From NCBI GenBank assembly GCA_902489945.1, contig CABUBZ010000022.1, positions 1-30,861 on the forward strand: a stretch of 30,861 nucleotides of DNA, given 5' to 3'. This stretch comes from an uncultured Collinsella sp. (GTDB lineage: Bacteria > Actinomycetota > Coriobacteriia > Coriobacteriales > Coriobacteriaceae). Below, piece by piece: positions 6,422 through 13,913 of the stretch. Position 1 is the stretch's first letter, and the number at the start of each line of letters is the position of its first letter. The position numbers and the translations under genes are program-made. The notes under the pieces were generated by a model. The model saw only the letters and a list, made by a program, of their open reading frames with translations. It made no database searches and was not told where the DNA came from.

Positions 6422-6818
6422 CGTTGTCGGTCACCGAGACGATGGCGTCGCCGTCGTAGGGCGCCTTGATATAGACGCGGTCGAGCGAGTTGGCCGTCCC
6501 CGCCCAGAGCGTCCTGGTGCGCCGGACGCCCCGCACGTGGGCGTAGGGTATCACCGAACGCATCCCAGCGTACACGACGACGAGGCGGTCGCCGTAGAGC
6601 TCGAGGCGGTTGCTGCGGACGGGAAGGGCGGCCAGGGCCACGAGGGCCGGGACGGGCACCAGCGCGAGCCAGCCCCATAGGAGCGCGGGACTCGAGCTCA
6701 GGAAACACGCGATACACGCCGCGGATAAACCGCCCGCCACAATCACCATGGCCGCTATGAACCACGGGTCTGTCCTGCCGGGAAACACCCGCTCCGGCCG
6801 CTCGCTCCTCTCACCCAT
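6357..6818 (-). CDS. Membrane protein with a bacterial PH domain
   Basis: The 153-residue protein has two hydrophobic helices (about 19-41 and 46-66), followed by a small beta-rich domain: RLELYGDRLVVVYAGMRSVIPYAHVRGVRRTRTL. This is the layout of short bacterial PH-domain (bPH) membrane proteins, some of which act in bacteriocin self-immunity (SunI-like) or membrane homeostasis. GGGAGGGAGG precedes the ATG at 6818. The YjdF gene follows on the same strand about 40 bases later, so the two are probably cotranscribed. Family placement is from layout rather than from catalytic motifs. Confidence 0.6.
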   Translation of the reverse strand: MGERSERPERVFPGRTDPWFIAAMVIVAGGLSAACIACFLSSSPALLWGWLALVPVPALVALAALPVRSNRLELYGDRLVVVYAGMRSVIPYAHVRGVRRTRTLWAGTANSLDRVYIKAPYDGDAIVSVTDNDALVAELERRCGLRPDCEQGN

Positions 6819-7608
6819 TACGGCCTCCCTCCCGACGCCCTCCCTGGCGGAGCGTGGGGCCGGAGAGTGCCTTGAACCCGTCGCCGACCATCTCGCTCCC
6901 CGTTCCGTGGGCCATCTGTAGTGGTGTGTACCCCCGACTGTTCGACGGATGTCGTACTATTAGACTTTTTTCGAACTTTTTTAAGACGTGCACGGCAAGA
7001 TCGAGCAGATTGTCCGCGCGAGAGGCTTCCCGCCGCAGCGCCCGGTCTCGGGTTCGATGCATCGACGTCCGTCTCAGGTGGTGTCTCCGCTGCGCGGCAT
7101 TACAGGGGTCAATGTCGAGATGCCATGGGGCGCGCCGAGGCTTTGCCCGCGGGGCGAAGATTCTAGGGGTCCGACGTGGCCCGGAGGGGAGACGGACATG
7201 TAAGCGCTTATGACCGAGGAGCTGGCCGAGTGTCTGCCGTCGCTGTACGCGACCGAGGGAGGGACGCTCGCCCTCGACCTCGCAAGCCCGGAAGGCGAGG
7301 GCTACCTTGACCTTTGGTGCTCGCTCACCATCAACCTCTCGGGCGGCCCCTTCGCCTCCACGTGGCGCATTCACGCTTGTGCCCGGCATCATGGGCATGG
7401 GCGTCGCTAAGTCGCCCACTGTGGCGCAAGCCCCTGTCGGCTCAACGTTCGACGAGATAAACCGCATGTTCTCAAAGCTCGGCTTTATCGATTACAATTC
7501 ACGCCTCGCGCAAGGGCCGTTCTACTCCCCAAACCTAATCTGCCTGTCGCACGTCTCGAGGCGACGGGGCGGTGCCTTCTCGCGTGAGTCGATTCCCGTT
7601 TTACTGAT
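6819..7608. other. Gene-poor region with no convincing coding sequence
   Basis: Several open frames exist on both strands because of the high GC, but none has a plausible RBS with protein-like composition. Two short stretches hint at decayed genes on the plus strand: MTEELAECLPSLYATEG starting at 7210, and FDEINRMFSKLGFIDYNS near 7450. An A/T-rich spot at 6960-6985 has two close copies of GACTTTTTT/GAACTTTTTT upstream of the PH-domain gene and may hold its promoter. Confidence 0.5.
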
Positions 7609-7642
7609 GCGTCCCAACATGCCCTTACGCATGTTGGGACGC
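7609..7642. terminator. Perfect 14-base hairpin, terminator-like
   Basis: GCGTCCCAACATGC CCTTAC GCATGTTGGGACGC. The stem is perfect, the loop is 6 bases, and no T-run follows. It has no intact gene upstream, so it may be the terminator of a lost gene or part of the repeat structure that follows at 7678. Confidence 0.55.
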
Positions 7643-7677
7643 CGCTTTCGAAACTTCAAAACCATTCGATTTCCGAA

Positions 7678-7740
7678 ACTGAGTGGGAATAAGTTATCGG
7701 TACGCTTTTTTATAAAATGTAAAAAAGCACCCCCATAACT
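7678..7740. repeat. Second copy of the actgagtgggaata / acccccataact element
   Basis: The 14-base motif is identical to that at 4932. AGTTAT at 7692 and ACCCCCATAACT at 7729-7740 form the ends of an imperfect inverted repeat whose inner arms are GCTTTTTTATA and TGTAAAAAAGC. The DUF4143 fragment begins two bases after it. Confidence 0.7.
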
Positions 7741-7741
7741 G

Positions 7742-8080
7742 ATGAAATGGACGCTGAGAAAAAGGGGTGCATCTTGCGTATATACCGACGTGAAGATCTA
7801 CCTCTATCTTGCATCGCGCGGGTACGAGCTTTCTGTGGGCCGTATTGGGAAGCTCGAGTGTGACTTCATCGCTCGTAGGCGCAATGCTTGCGCCTATATC
7901 CAGGTCTCTATGTCGATTGCCGACAGAGGCGTCGAGGAGCGCGAGTACAGGCCGTTCGGCCACATCAGGGATGGGTATCCGCGTTACTTGTTCACGCTTG
8001 ATCCTCTATTGCAGGAGAGGGGTGGCGTCAGGCACCTTAACATGGCGTCGTTTATGCAAGATGGCGGTGATCTTATTTGA
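7742..8080 (+). pseudogene. Truncated DUF4143 AAA ATPase, C-terminal fragment
   Basis: The 112-residue frame matches only the end of DUF4143-type ATPases: a helix with YLASRGYELSVGRIGKLECDF, then AYIQVSMSIADRGVEEREYRPF, HIRDGYPRYLFTLDPLL and HLNMASFM, the nuclease-like C-terminal domain. The whole P-loop ATPase part is missing, so the fragment cannot have the normal ATP-driven function. The frame starts two bases after the repeat element at 7678-7740, and a third copy of gagtgggaata lies 136 bases after its stop. The deletion boundary therefore coincides with the repeat. It could still be expressed as a small protein, but decay is more likely. Confidence 0.7.
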
Positions 8081-8215
8081 GTGGTGGCCAGATTCCTTTG
8101 CTTCCTAGTGCGCAAACAGCGCGGTATCAAATGATGATCATTGCCTCACGTAGAATCGACAGATTGAGAACTTGTTTTGATGTTGACAGGCTTTTGGCCA
8201 GTGGCTCCTATTGTC

Positions 8216-8226
8216 GAGTGGGAATA
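8216..8226. repeat. Third copy of gagtgggaata
   Basis: The 11-base core of the motifs at 4935 and 7681 recurs here in the same orientation, directly upstream of a strong hairpin. Together with the 7681 copy it brackets the truncated DUF4143 gene. Confidence 0.6.
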
Positions 8227-8230
8227 GCGG

Positions 8231-8274
8231 AAATAATAGCCTCCGGACCTTTGGTTCGGAGGCTATTATTTTTC
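8231..8274. terminator. Strong bidirectional terminator
   Basis: AATAATAGCCTCCG pairs perfectly with CGGAGGCTATTATT around an 11-base loop, with TTTT after it on the plus strand and A's on the other side. It separates the DUF4143 fragment from the minus-strand MerR gene, which ends 52 bases further on. Confidence 0.9.
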
Positions 8275-8325
8275 GTTCTGTTCGGAAAGAGCTCCTTGCC
8301 GGAGCCCCATGGATAGCGAACGGCT

Positions 8326-8766
8326 TTATCGAGCGTGCGCGTTCTCGTAGGCGCCTTTGATTTCTTCCGGCAAATTGTCGGGAATCAGCGCCTCCAGCCT
8401 ATCCTCGCTGCCATCTTGAATCGCCTGCTCGTAGTACCAGCATTTGAACTTCAACATGTCCAGGGCACGGTTCATCTTCGCGATCTCCGACTCCATGTGG
8501 GCCTTCCGCTCCTCGAACATAGCCTTGCGCTTGGGGTAGGTCGATGGCCCCTCTGCGCACCATTCCATGAACAGACGGATGTCCTTGATCTCCATTCCCG
8601 CCTTCTTCAGGCATTCGATGACCCGAAGCGCTTCGAGTTCCGTATCGCCGAATCGGCGAATGCCGGACGTCCGCTCCAGCCCCGGGAACAATCCCTGCTT
8701 GTCGTAGTACCGCAGCGTTGAGGCGGGCAGACCGAACATCTCCGCCACCTGTCCGATTGTGTACAT
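8326..8766 (-). CDS. MerR family transcriptional regulator
   Basis: The 146-residue protein begins MYTIGQVAEMFGLPASTLRYYDKQGLFPGLERT, the winged-helix DNA-binding domain of MerR proteins, followed by RRFGDTELEALRVIECLKKAGM and a long dimerisation helix around 75-115. There is no cysteine cluster of the metal-sensing kind, so it resembles the AdhR/YyaN-like group that responds to aldehydes, electrophiles or unknown organic signals. It is divergent from the carboxymuconolactone decarboxylase-cupin gene. The dyad at 8801-8820, inside a promoter with a 19-base spacer, is the obvious target, so it probably activates that gene and limits its own expression. Confidence 0.9.
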   Translation of the reverse strand: MYTIGQVAEMFGLPASTLRYYDKQGLFPGLERTSGIRRFGDTELEALRVIECLKKAGMEIKDIRLFMEWCAEGPSTYPKRKAMFEERKAHMESEIAKMNRALDMLKFKCWYYEQAIQDGSEDRLEALIPDNLPEEIKGAYENAHAR

Positions 8767-8797
8767 GGCTCCTCCGAATAAATCTCGAATTCATTCC

Positions 8798-8828
8798 TTG
8801 ACCTAAAGTCAGGTTTAGGTATTACCTT
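8798..8828 (+). promoter_or_regulatory. MerR-type promoter with operator dyad
   Basis: TTGACC at 8798-8803 and TACCTT at 8823-8828 are separated by 19 bases, the overlong spacer typical of MerR-activated promoters. The dyad ACCTAAAGTCAGGTTTAGGT (8801-8820) overlaps the spacer. It reads toward the CMD-cupin gene at 9034. An alternative -10 (TATTAC) would give a 16-base spacer. Confidence 0.55.
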
Positions 8829-8871
8829 CATTCTCGTCAATACAAATCGGTAGCGCAAGGGGTGGTCCGTA

Positions 8872-8970
8872 ATGGGCAAAACGGTTTTCGCCGGCGGCGT
8901 GAACGGGGTGTGCGATATCGCTGGGCATCCCGCTCTGGAGCAGGCGCAACGAATGGGCATGGGGATCTAG
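8872..8970 (+). CDS. Possible 32-residue leader ORF, doubtful
   Basis: Between the MerR-type promoter and the CMD-cupin gene there is a short frame, MGKTVFAGGVNGVCDIAG..., with GGGGTGG upstream as a weak RBS. No family is recognised. It may be a leader peptide, the remnant of a deleted first gene, or chance. Confidence 0.2.
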   Translation: MGKTVFAGGVNGVCDIAGHPALEQAQRMGMGI

Positions 8971-9033
8971 GCGGGCAGCTTGACCGCGCGGAAGCAGTTT
9001 TGCACTCAAAACCATCGACAGGAGGAATCAAAC

Positions 9034-9801
9034 ATGGCAATTAAGCAGACGGCGGGCAGGGATACCCTGGGGGACTTTGCCCCCAAATTTGCACAGCTCA
9101 ATGACGATGTGCTGTTCGGCGAGGTGTGGAGCCGAGAAGACGGGCTTTCCCTTCGAGATCGCAGCGTGGTGACGGTGGTTGCCTTGATGGCACAGGGGCT
9201 GACGGACTCTTCGTTCCAATATCATCTGATGTCCGCAAAGAACAACGGGGTGACCAGGACTGAGATAGCGGAAATCCTTACGCATGCGGCGTTTTATGCG
9301 GGATGGCCCAAGGCGTGGGCGGCCTTTCGCATGGCGAAGGAGGTCTGGGCGGACGAGGACGACGGCGCCGACGCAAAGGCCCGACACCAAAACGAGATGG
9401 CCTTTCCTATCGGTGCCCCCAACGACGCATTTGCGAAGTACTTTATCGGGCAAAGCTACCTCGCGCCCCTTTCCACCAATCAGGTCGGCATTTACAACGT
9501 GACGTTCGAGCCCGGCTGCCGCAACAACTGGCACGTCCATCACGCCAAAAGCGGTGGCGGACAGATCCTCGTCTGCGTGGCCGGTCGAGGGTTTTACCAG
9601 GAATGGGGCAAATCGGCACAGGAGCTGCGCCCTGGCGACGTGGTCAACATCGCCCCGGGTGTGAAACATTGGCACGGAGCCGCGCCCGAGAGCTGGTTCT
9701 CCCATCTCGCGCTGGAGGTTCCGGGCGAGGAGACCTCCAACGAGTGGTTGGAGCCCGTGGACGACGAGGAATACCTTACAGCGACTGACAAGGAGGCTTA
9801 A
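9034..9801 (+). CDS. Carboxymuconolactone decarboxylase-like/cupin fusion protein
   Basis: ATG at 9034 follows GGAGG at a good distance and gives 255 residues. Residues 15-105 are a CMD/AhpD-like helical domain (RDRSVVTVVALMAQG, EIAEILTHAAFYAGWPKAWAAF); the AhpD redox cysteine pair is absent, so peroxidase chemistry is unlikely. Residues 130-235 are a cupin: NNWHVHH (H167, H169) and GDVVNIAPGVKHWHGA (H212, H214) supply the metal ligands. Such fusions are common in gut bacteria next to aldo-keto reductases and MerR regulators; the reaction is not settled. The divergent MerR gene and the dyad promoter make it the likely target of that regulator. Confidence 0.85.
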   Translation: MAIKQTAGRDTLGDFAPKFAQLNDDVLFGEVWSREDGLSLRDRSVVTVVALMAQGLTDSSFQYHLMSAKNNGVTRTEIAEILTHAAFYAGWPKAWAAFRMAKEVWADEDDGADAKARHQNEMAFPIGAPNDAFAKYFIGQSYLAPLSTNQVGIYNVTFEPGCRNNWHVHHAKSGGGQILVCVAGRGFYQEWGKSAQELRPGDVVNIAPGVKHWHGAAPESWFSHLALEVPGEETSNEWLEPVDDEEYLTATDKEA

Positions 9802-9879
9802 ACTTTGACACCCGAATCAGAGCCATCGCTTCTATGGGCGTGATGTCCGGGCTGATGAAAGCGCAAAAGCCTCGCCACG

Positions 9880-10704
9880 TTACTCGTTACCTGTCCGCGC
9901 CGTCGAGAGCAAGGCGCCCAAGTCTGCCTGGATCGCCTCTGCCTTGCTTCCAAGCTGCAGCGGAGCCGAGTCGCCCGAGATGTTTACGCTCAGCAGGTGC
10001 GCATCCGGCAGCTTTGCGGTCATGCTCCAGAATGGGAGCGTGATGATGCCGGGAGTCATCTCGCCCACGCCGAGCTCCAGCAACAGCACGCGGCTACTAC
10101 CGCGCTCGCGCACGAAACGCTCGTATCGTTCGAGGCTCTCGCGCCACGCCGCGCCCTGCAGAAATGTGTCGTCGCGCACCCACGGCACGAGCTGCCAGCC
10201 GCAGTGCGGGCATCGGGGGACGTCCTCGCTTCGGATTTCGAACTCTGCCATGCCCGCAAGCATGCGCTCGACGCAGGGACCCGCGTCGAAGAGCTCGTCG
10301 CAGCATGGCTGCTTGCACTGAAGGCGCATGAAGCTTCCCTGATAGTTGCAGACCCTCTCGGCGGGAAATGTCTTTTCGACTTGGGTGTCCACATTGGTGC
10401 TCAGGATGAAGTAATCCTTATGGCCGATGAGGGACCGCAGGTCGAGATAGGGTTGCGAGGCCGGCTCGCGCAGCATGAAGTCGATGTATCACGCATAGTA
10501 TGCCCATTGCTGCTCGAGGCTGGGGTAGAGGTGGTAGAAGCCGTCGAAAAGGCTCTTGAAGCCAAAGGCTTGCTGCCAGTTCGCCATTCCGGCACGCGTC
10601 ATGCCCGCGTGGTTGTAATGGTTGAACCCGGCGGCGCTCGACATGCCCGAGCCGATGCCGACGATGATGGCGTCGGCATCGTCGATAAGGTCTCGAAGCC
10701 TCAT
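9880..10704 (-). pseudogene. SIR2-like protein, third of three, interrupted by an in-frame TGA
   Basis: Both parts lie in one frame: 10704-10492 and 10488-9880, separated only by TGA at 10491-10489 (codon 72, WAYYA*YIDFM). Read through, it is a 274-residue SIR2 protein with IIVGIGSGMSSAAG, STNVDTQ, NYQG, the zinc finger LQCKQPCCD...RCPHCG and LLELGVGEMTPGII. An arginine (CGA) or tryptophan (TGG) codon would turn into TGA by one base change. ATG 10704 follows AGAAAGAGAAG; an earlier ATG at 10728 overlaps the previous gene. An internal start before MLREP would give a protein without the NAD-binding glycine loop. The gene is most simply inactivated, or the base is a sequencing error. Confidence 0.8.
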
Positions 10705-10715
10705 CGCTTCTCTTT

Positions 10716-11414
10716 CTAGAGGCGGCATCGGGCGATCTCCTCGAAAGCCGTGGCCATATTGCCGTCAACGAGGATCGTCTCGCACGAGGCGTCGGGCGCC
10801 ATGGCCTGACTGTAGTTGAACACGATGTAGGTGGCGTGCTCGCAGGTGCTCGCGACCTGGGCGAGCATGCGCTTTATGACGCCGTTGCGCACCCCCACGC
10901 CAAGTTCGAGGATGGCGACCCTGCCGTTGCGATGGGCTTGCACAAGGCGCTCGAGCTCCTCGAGCTGGGCCGTGGCGAGGGCGTCTGGATGGGCGAGACG
11001 CCGCTCGTCGATCGACGTGCGTATGCTCCCCTCCGTCTCGAGCACGCGACCCTCATTGAACCCTGCGCGCGCGAAGTGCCCGTCGATATTGCACGTGATC
11101 ACGAAGGTGTCGGCGTGCTCCGCAAGATGCCGCAGCTCATTCATGAGCGGGCTGGGCTCATACTCGACATACTCCTTTTGATGAAACCGCTCGGCCCATC
11201 GGCGTCGCACATTTGCATTCGGAGAGGCGAGCCCCTGCAGTATGCAGCCGATGTCGTCGGCCAGGGCGAGGTCCCCGTAAGCCTCTCGGAAATGAGCATC
11301 GGCGCATAAGGGGTTGAGCCCCTCCGCCATGTCGAGTCCGTTGCTAGCGCCGATGATGACAAGATCCGCCTCGGCTAGCGCCCTGCCTATGCGAACTGCT
11401 TTCGCCGTCTCCAT
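10716..11414 (-). CDS. Divergent SIR2-like protein, second of three, no zinc finger
   Basis: The 232-residue protein keeps the SIR2 order: ADLVIIGASNGLDMAEG (nucleotide loop), FVITCNIDGHFARAGF (the 'TxNxD' segment) and VAILELGVGVRNGVIKRML near the C-terminus, which aligns with the same segment in both neighbours. It lacks both CxxC pairs of the zinc module, and the position of the catalytic histidine (usually 'HG') reads EG. It could be a catalytically changed or regulatory paralog. The start is 3 bases after the stop of the first SIR2 gene, and the third starts about 12 bases after its stop, so the three form one operon. Confidence 0.75.
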   Translation of the reverse strand: METAKAVRIGRALAEADLVIIGASNGLDMAEGLNPLCADAHFREAYGDLALADDIGCILQGLASPNANVRRRWAERFHQKEYVEYEPSPLMNELRHLAEHADTFVITCNIDGHFARAGFNEGRVLETEGSIRTSIDERRLAHPDALATAQLEELERLVQAHRNGRVAILELGVGVRNGVIKRMLAQVASTCEHATYIVFNYSQAMAPDASCETILVDGNMATAFEEIARCRL

Positions 11415-11417
11415 GCG

Positions 11418-12383
11418 CTACCTCCCCAGCGTGTTGCGCACGTCAGCGAGCACGTCGGCGATATCGGCGCGAACGGCGAGCCCCCGATCCTCGATCGCAC
11501 GGGGGAGAAACTGCGTCTTGTTGTTCACGGCGATGTAGCTAGCCTGCGGCAACTGCGCCGTGAGGGCCCAGAACGGCTCTTGGATAAACGCAGGCGTCAT
11601 GCGGCCCACGCCCAGCTCGAGGAAAAGGATCCTCTGCCGCGCGTGCGCGTCGAGCCAGTCGGACACCTTGTGGTACTGCTCCTCGTAGAGCGCGCCCTGC
11701 AGGAAGTTGCCGTAGCCGCGAACCCAGGGGAATGCCTCTGCCCCGCAGTGCGGGCAGCGCGGCACGAGCTCTGTCGGAACCTCAAGGCCGTCTCCCATGG
11801 CCTCTACCATGCGGGAGACCGGCTCGACCGCGTCCCACACCTCGTCGGTGCAACAGTGGGAGCACTGGAAGAAGCGGTGGTCGCCTTGGATCTCTGCCAC
11901 CTTCTCCCAAGGGTAGATTTTCATGAACTGCGTGTCCTGGTTGGTGGTGAGAACGAAGAAGTCTTTCTCGGTAAGAATGGCGTCGAGATCTTTGTAGGGC
12001 TCGCGCAGCGGGGCGTTGAGCGTGGTGTCGAGGAAGGTGGCAAGGTAGCCCCAGCGCGACTCGGCGGTGGGCCAGCGGTAGGACGACCCTTCAAAAGCGC
12101 CCCTGAAACCGTAGCGCTCGGCGAATTTGCCGAAATGCCTGCGATAGGTCACGTTGTCCTCGTAGTAGAAGTCGCCGCCGCCCGCCGCGGAGAGCCCGGA
12201 GGCCCCGCCCACCAGCACGCAATCGGCTTCCTCGATCATGCGGGCGAAGTCCTTGATTTGCTGGTCGTAGGGCTCGGGCTCGCGGTCACTCAGCTCATAG
12301 GGCGTGCCGCTGCTGCGGTAGGCGGCCTGAAGGGAAAACGATCGGTTGGTGAGCTCGACAACGAGCTGCTCGTATAGAGTCAC
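11418..12383 (-). CDS. SIR2 family NAD-dependent protein, first of three (class M-like)
   Basis: GTG at 12383, 6 bases after AGAAGG, gives 321 residues; the longer frame to 12527 would overlap the divergent TetR promoter. Motifs: VLVGGASGLSAAGGG at 57-70 (NAD loop), LTTNQDTQF at 145-153, QGDHRFFQCSHC with Q166 at the place of the sirtuin catalytic histidine, and zinc pairs C174/C177 and C210/C213 (RCPHCG). A glutamine at this position recalls class M sirtuins, which ADP-ribosylate lipoylated GcvH-L. No macrodomain, GcvH-L or lipoate ligase gene adjoins it, so the target here is unknown. It is divergent from a TetR regulator 144 bases away. Confidence 0.8.
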   Translation of the reverse strand: MTLYEQLVVELTNRSFSLQAAYRSSGTPYELSDREPEPYDQQIKDFARMIEEADCVLVGGASGLSAAGGGDFYYEDNVTYRRHFGKFAERYGFRGAFEGSSYRWPTAESRWGYLATFLDTTLNAPLREPYKDLDAILTEKDFFVLTTNQDTQFMKIYPWEKVAEIQGDHRFFQCSHCCTDEVWDAVEPVSRMVEAMGDGLEVPTELVPRCPHCGAEAFPWVRGYGNFLQGALYEEQYHKVSDWLDAHARQRILFLELGVGRMTPAFIQEPFWALTAQLPQASYIAVNNKTQFLPRAIEDRGLAVRADIADVLADVRNTLGR

Positions 12384-12526
12384 TGGATACCTTCTTTCAG
12401 CTATTATGAACAGGTGTTGATAAAAAGTATCCATGTTGATTTGTGCGAGAGCAATGAACAGCTTCGATGCGCTGTCGATAAACAAACGATTGCTGGGCAT
12501 TGTCAAGCGTTGCAATTGGAGGGGCA
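12384..12526. promoter_or_regulatory. Divergent promoter region of the SIR2 operon and TetR gene
   Basis: This 143-base A/T-richer gap must hold the promoters of both the minus-strand SIR2 operon and the plus-strand TetR gene. I see no perfect TetR-type palindrome; short GCAAT/ATTGC pairs occur around 12450-12515. Confidence 0.45.
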
Positions 12527-13084
12527 ATGGAATCGGGGAAGATCGATCGTCGCCGACGCTATACGCTCTCGGTCATACGGGAGGCATTCTTCGCGCTGCT
12601 GGCCGAGGTCGGCTTCGCGAAGATGACGGTAGCGGATATCTGCCGCCGCGCCGATATCAATCGCGGCACGTTCTATCTGCACTACGAGGACAAGTTCGCG
12701 CTGCTCGACGCACTTATCGACGAGGCCCTGGCGGCGGCACCGCCGATCGAGGGAACGGAGGCGGGCGCCCTCTGCCAGCGCCCGCCGGCAAACGATGACT
12801 ATTATCTGCTCTACTCGGATGACGACGCGTACGCCCGGGTGGCGCAGCGCGTCGTCGAGCGCGGCGCCGAGCAGATGGTTCCCTCGATCATGGAGGAAAC
12901 TGGGCTTTCGCGCGAGGACGCCTATCTGCTCTTCGTCCACAACGTCCAGGGAAATCTCGCGGTAAACCGCCTGCTCGGTTGGAGGCGAGGGCCCGAGTTC
13001 GCCCGCGCCCAGGAGCTGCTCAGCGCCTATTCCGAAGGGGGCATGCGGGCGGTATCGGCCCCTTGCACACCGATCGCGAATTAG
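12527..13084 (+). CDS. TetR/AcrR family transcriptional regulator
   Basis: ATG 12527 after GGAGGGG gives 185 residues. The N-terminus has RRRRYTLSVIREAFFALLAEVGFAKMTVADICRRADINRGTFYLHYEDKFALLDALI, a complete TetR helix-turn-helix with the 'RGTFYLHY..K..L' signature. The remaining part is helical and contains RVVERGAEQMVPSIMEETG and LFVHNVQGNLAVNRLLGW, similar to the DhaS-like C-terminal domain. It is divergent from the SIR2 trio, so it probably represses that operon in response to an unknown ligand. Its stop codon overlaps the stop of the convergent cupin gene by 4 bases, with no room for a terminator. Confidence 0.9.
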   Translation: MESGKIDRRRRYTLSVIREAFFALLAEVGFAKMTVADICRRADINRGTFYLHYEDKFALLDALIDEALAAAPPIEGTEAGALCQRPPANDDYYLLYSDDDAYARVAQRVVERGAEQMVPSIMEETGLSREDAYLLFVHNVQGNLAVNRLLGWRRGPEFARAQELLSAYSEGGMRAVSAPCTPIAN

Positions 13085-13434
13085 AACATGATAGCGTCGT
13101 CGGCCGTGAAGGCATCAAGGGATCCCTGCTTGACCTGAATGCAGACGTATGTGATGCCCGAGTCGGATGCGGCGCGGAACTGACGGTGTGCGGCGGGGGA
13201 AATGCGCAGCCAGTCGCCGGCTGCAAGCTCGATTTCCTCACCGTCGATCGTGACCGAGCCCGCGCCCTCGAGCACGCCATAGATCTCCTCGTTTTCCTTG
13301 TGTGTATGGACGAACGGAATGCCAGCGCCGGCGGGAAGGTTGTTGACGCTCACCTCTGCTCCGGTAAGTCCGAGCACCTCGTGCAGCTCGACGCGGTTCT
13401 CGTCGCCGATGTGGGTCTTTGCATAATTGGCCAT
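13081..13434 (-). CDS. Small cupin-domain protein
   Basis: ATG 13434 after GAGAGGAG gives 117 residues: MANYAKTHIGDENRVELHEVLGLTG, then IPFVHTHKENEEIYGVLEGAG, with H, H and E in cupin motif 1 order, and GDWLRISPAAHRQF as motif 2. It is a single-domain cupin with a complete metal site; such proteins range from isomerases to sensors and quinone- or flavonoid-modifying enzymes. It is divergent from an HxlR regulator, a regulator type that often senses quinones, diamide or aldehydes, which suggests electrophile-induced expression. Substrate unknown. Confidence 0.85.
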   Translation of the reverse strand: MANYAKTHIGDENRVELHEVLGLTGAEVSVNNLPAGAGIPFVHTHKENEEIYGVLEGAGSVTIDGEEIELAAGDWLRISPAAHRQFRAASDSGITYVCIQVKQGSLDAFTADDAIMF

Positions 13435-13518
13435 AATGGCTCCTCTCTTTGAGGTTGATGTACCTTGCAGGCATCTCCTGCGTGAGCTATATTCAACGCG
13501 AAGGCGCATGCAAATACG

Positions 13519-13546
13519 AGTACGCACATATTTGTAACTGCGTACT
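13519..13546. promoter_or_regulatory. Inverted-repeat operator between cupin and HxlR genes
   Basis: AGTACGCA and TGCGTACT are perfect 8-base inverted arms with a 12-base spacer. An overlapping pair CAAATA/TATTTG lies at 13511-13534. HxlR proteins bind dyads in their own divergent promoters, so this is the likely operator. Confidence 0.6.
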
Positions 13547-13562
13547 TTTTTGTGAAACCGGT

Positions 13563-13913
13563 ATGGTCAAGGAGGTTGGGTCTCCCGTGATGGCGAAAGA
13601 GGAACTTCCGGAGTGTCCGGTCGCAACGGCGGTAGCGCTCATTGGTGGCAAGTGGAAGCTGCTCATTATCCGTAACTTGCGCGTACGCCCCTGGCGTTTC
13701 AACGAGTTGCGCCGCAGCCTTGAGGGGATCTCTCAGAAGGTGCTTACCGACAGCCTGCGGCAGATGGAGGATGATGGGCTGGTCTTTCGCCATGACTATG
13801 GCGAGAATCCTCCCCGCGTTGAGTATGGCCTTACCGAGCTCGGCCGCCAGATGATGCCCATCATGGACTCGCTCGCAGACTTCGGCGCTTATTACAAGAC
13901 GGTCGTTTCGTAG
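13563..13913 (+). CDS. HxlR family transcriptional regulator
   Basis: From ATG 13563 the protein has 116 residues; ATG 13590 (107 residues) is equally possible because AAGGAGG at 13568-13574 lies between the two. Conserved HxlR features: CPVATAVALIGGKWKLLIIRNL, WRFNELRRSLEGISQKVLTDSLRQMEDDGLV (winged helix), YGLTELGRQMMPIMDSLADFG. The single cysteine just ahead of the 'GGKW' helix is the redox-sensing cysteine position in YodB/HypR-type members. It is divergent from the cupin gene and probably represses both it and itself. Confidence 0.9.
   Translation: MVKEVGSPVMAKEELPECPVATAVALIGGKWKLLIIRNLRVRPWRFNELRRSLEGISQKVLTDSLRQMEDDGLVFRHDYGENPPRVEYGLTELGRQMMPIMDSLADFGAYYKTVVS

Noticed and set aside
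7210..7410. Plus-strand frame starting MTEELAECLPSLYATEG, reminiscent of DUF2958
   Set aside because: Only about 17 residues resemble the family start, and the diagnostic 'TWYvtE' part is absent. Kept as a note in the gap description only.
6811..7467. 218-codon minus-strand frame in the gene-poor region
   Set aside because: Arg/Pro-rich composition, no recognised motif, and it overlaps the start of the PH-domain gene on the same strand.
7440..7738. FDEINRMFSKLGFIDYNS stretch that looks like a regulator tail
   Set aside because: Too short and without a family match I can defend; may be a decayed gene.
10489..10491. Selenocysteine or TGA recoding in the SIR2 and LuxR genes
   Set aside because: No SECIS-like hairpin was recognised after either TGA, and neither family uses selenocysteine; point mutation is simpler.
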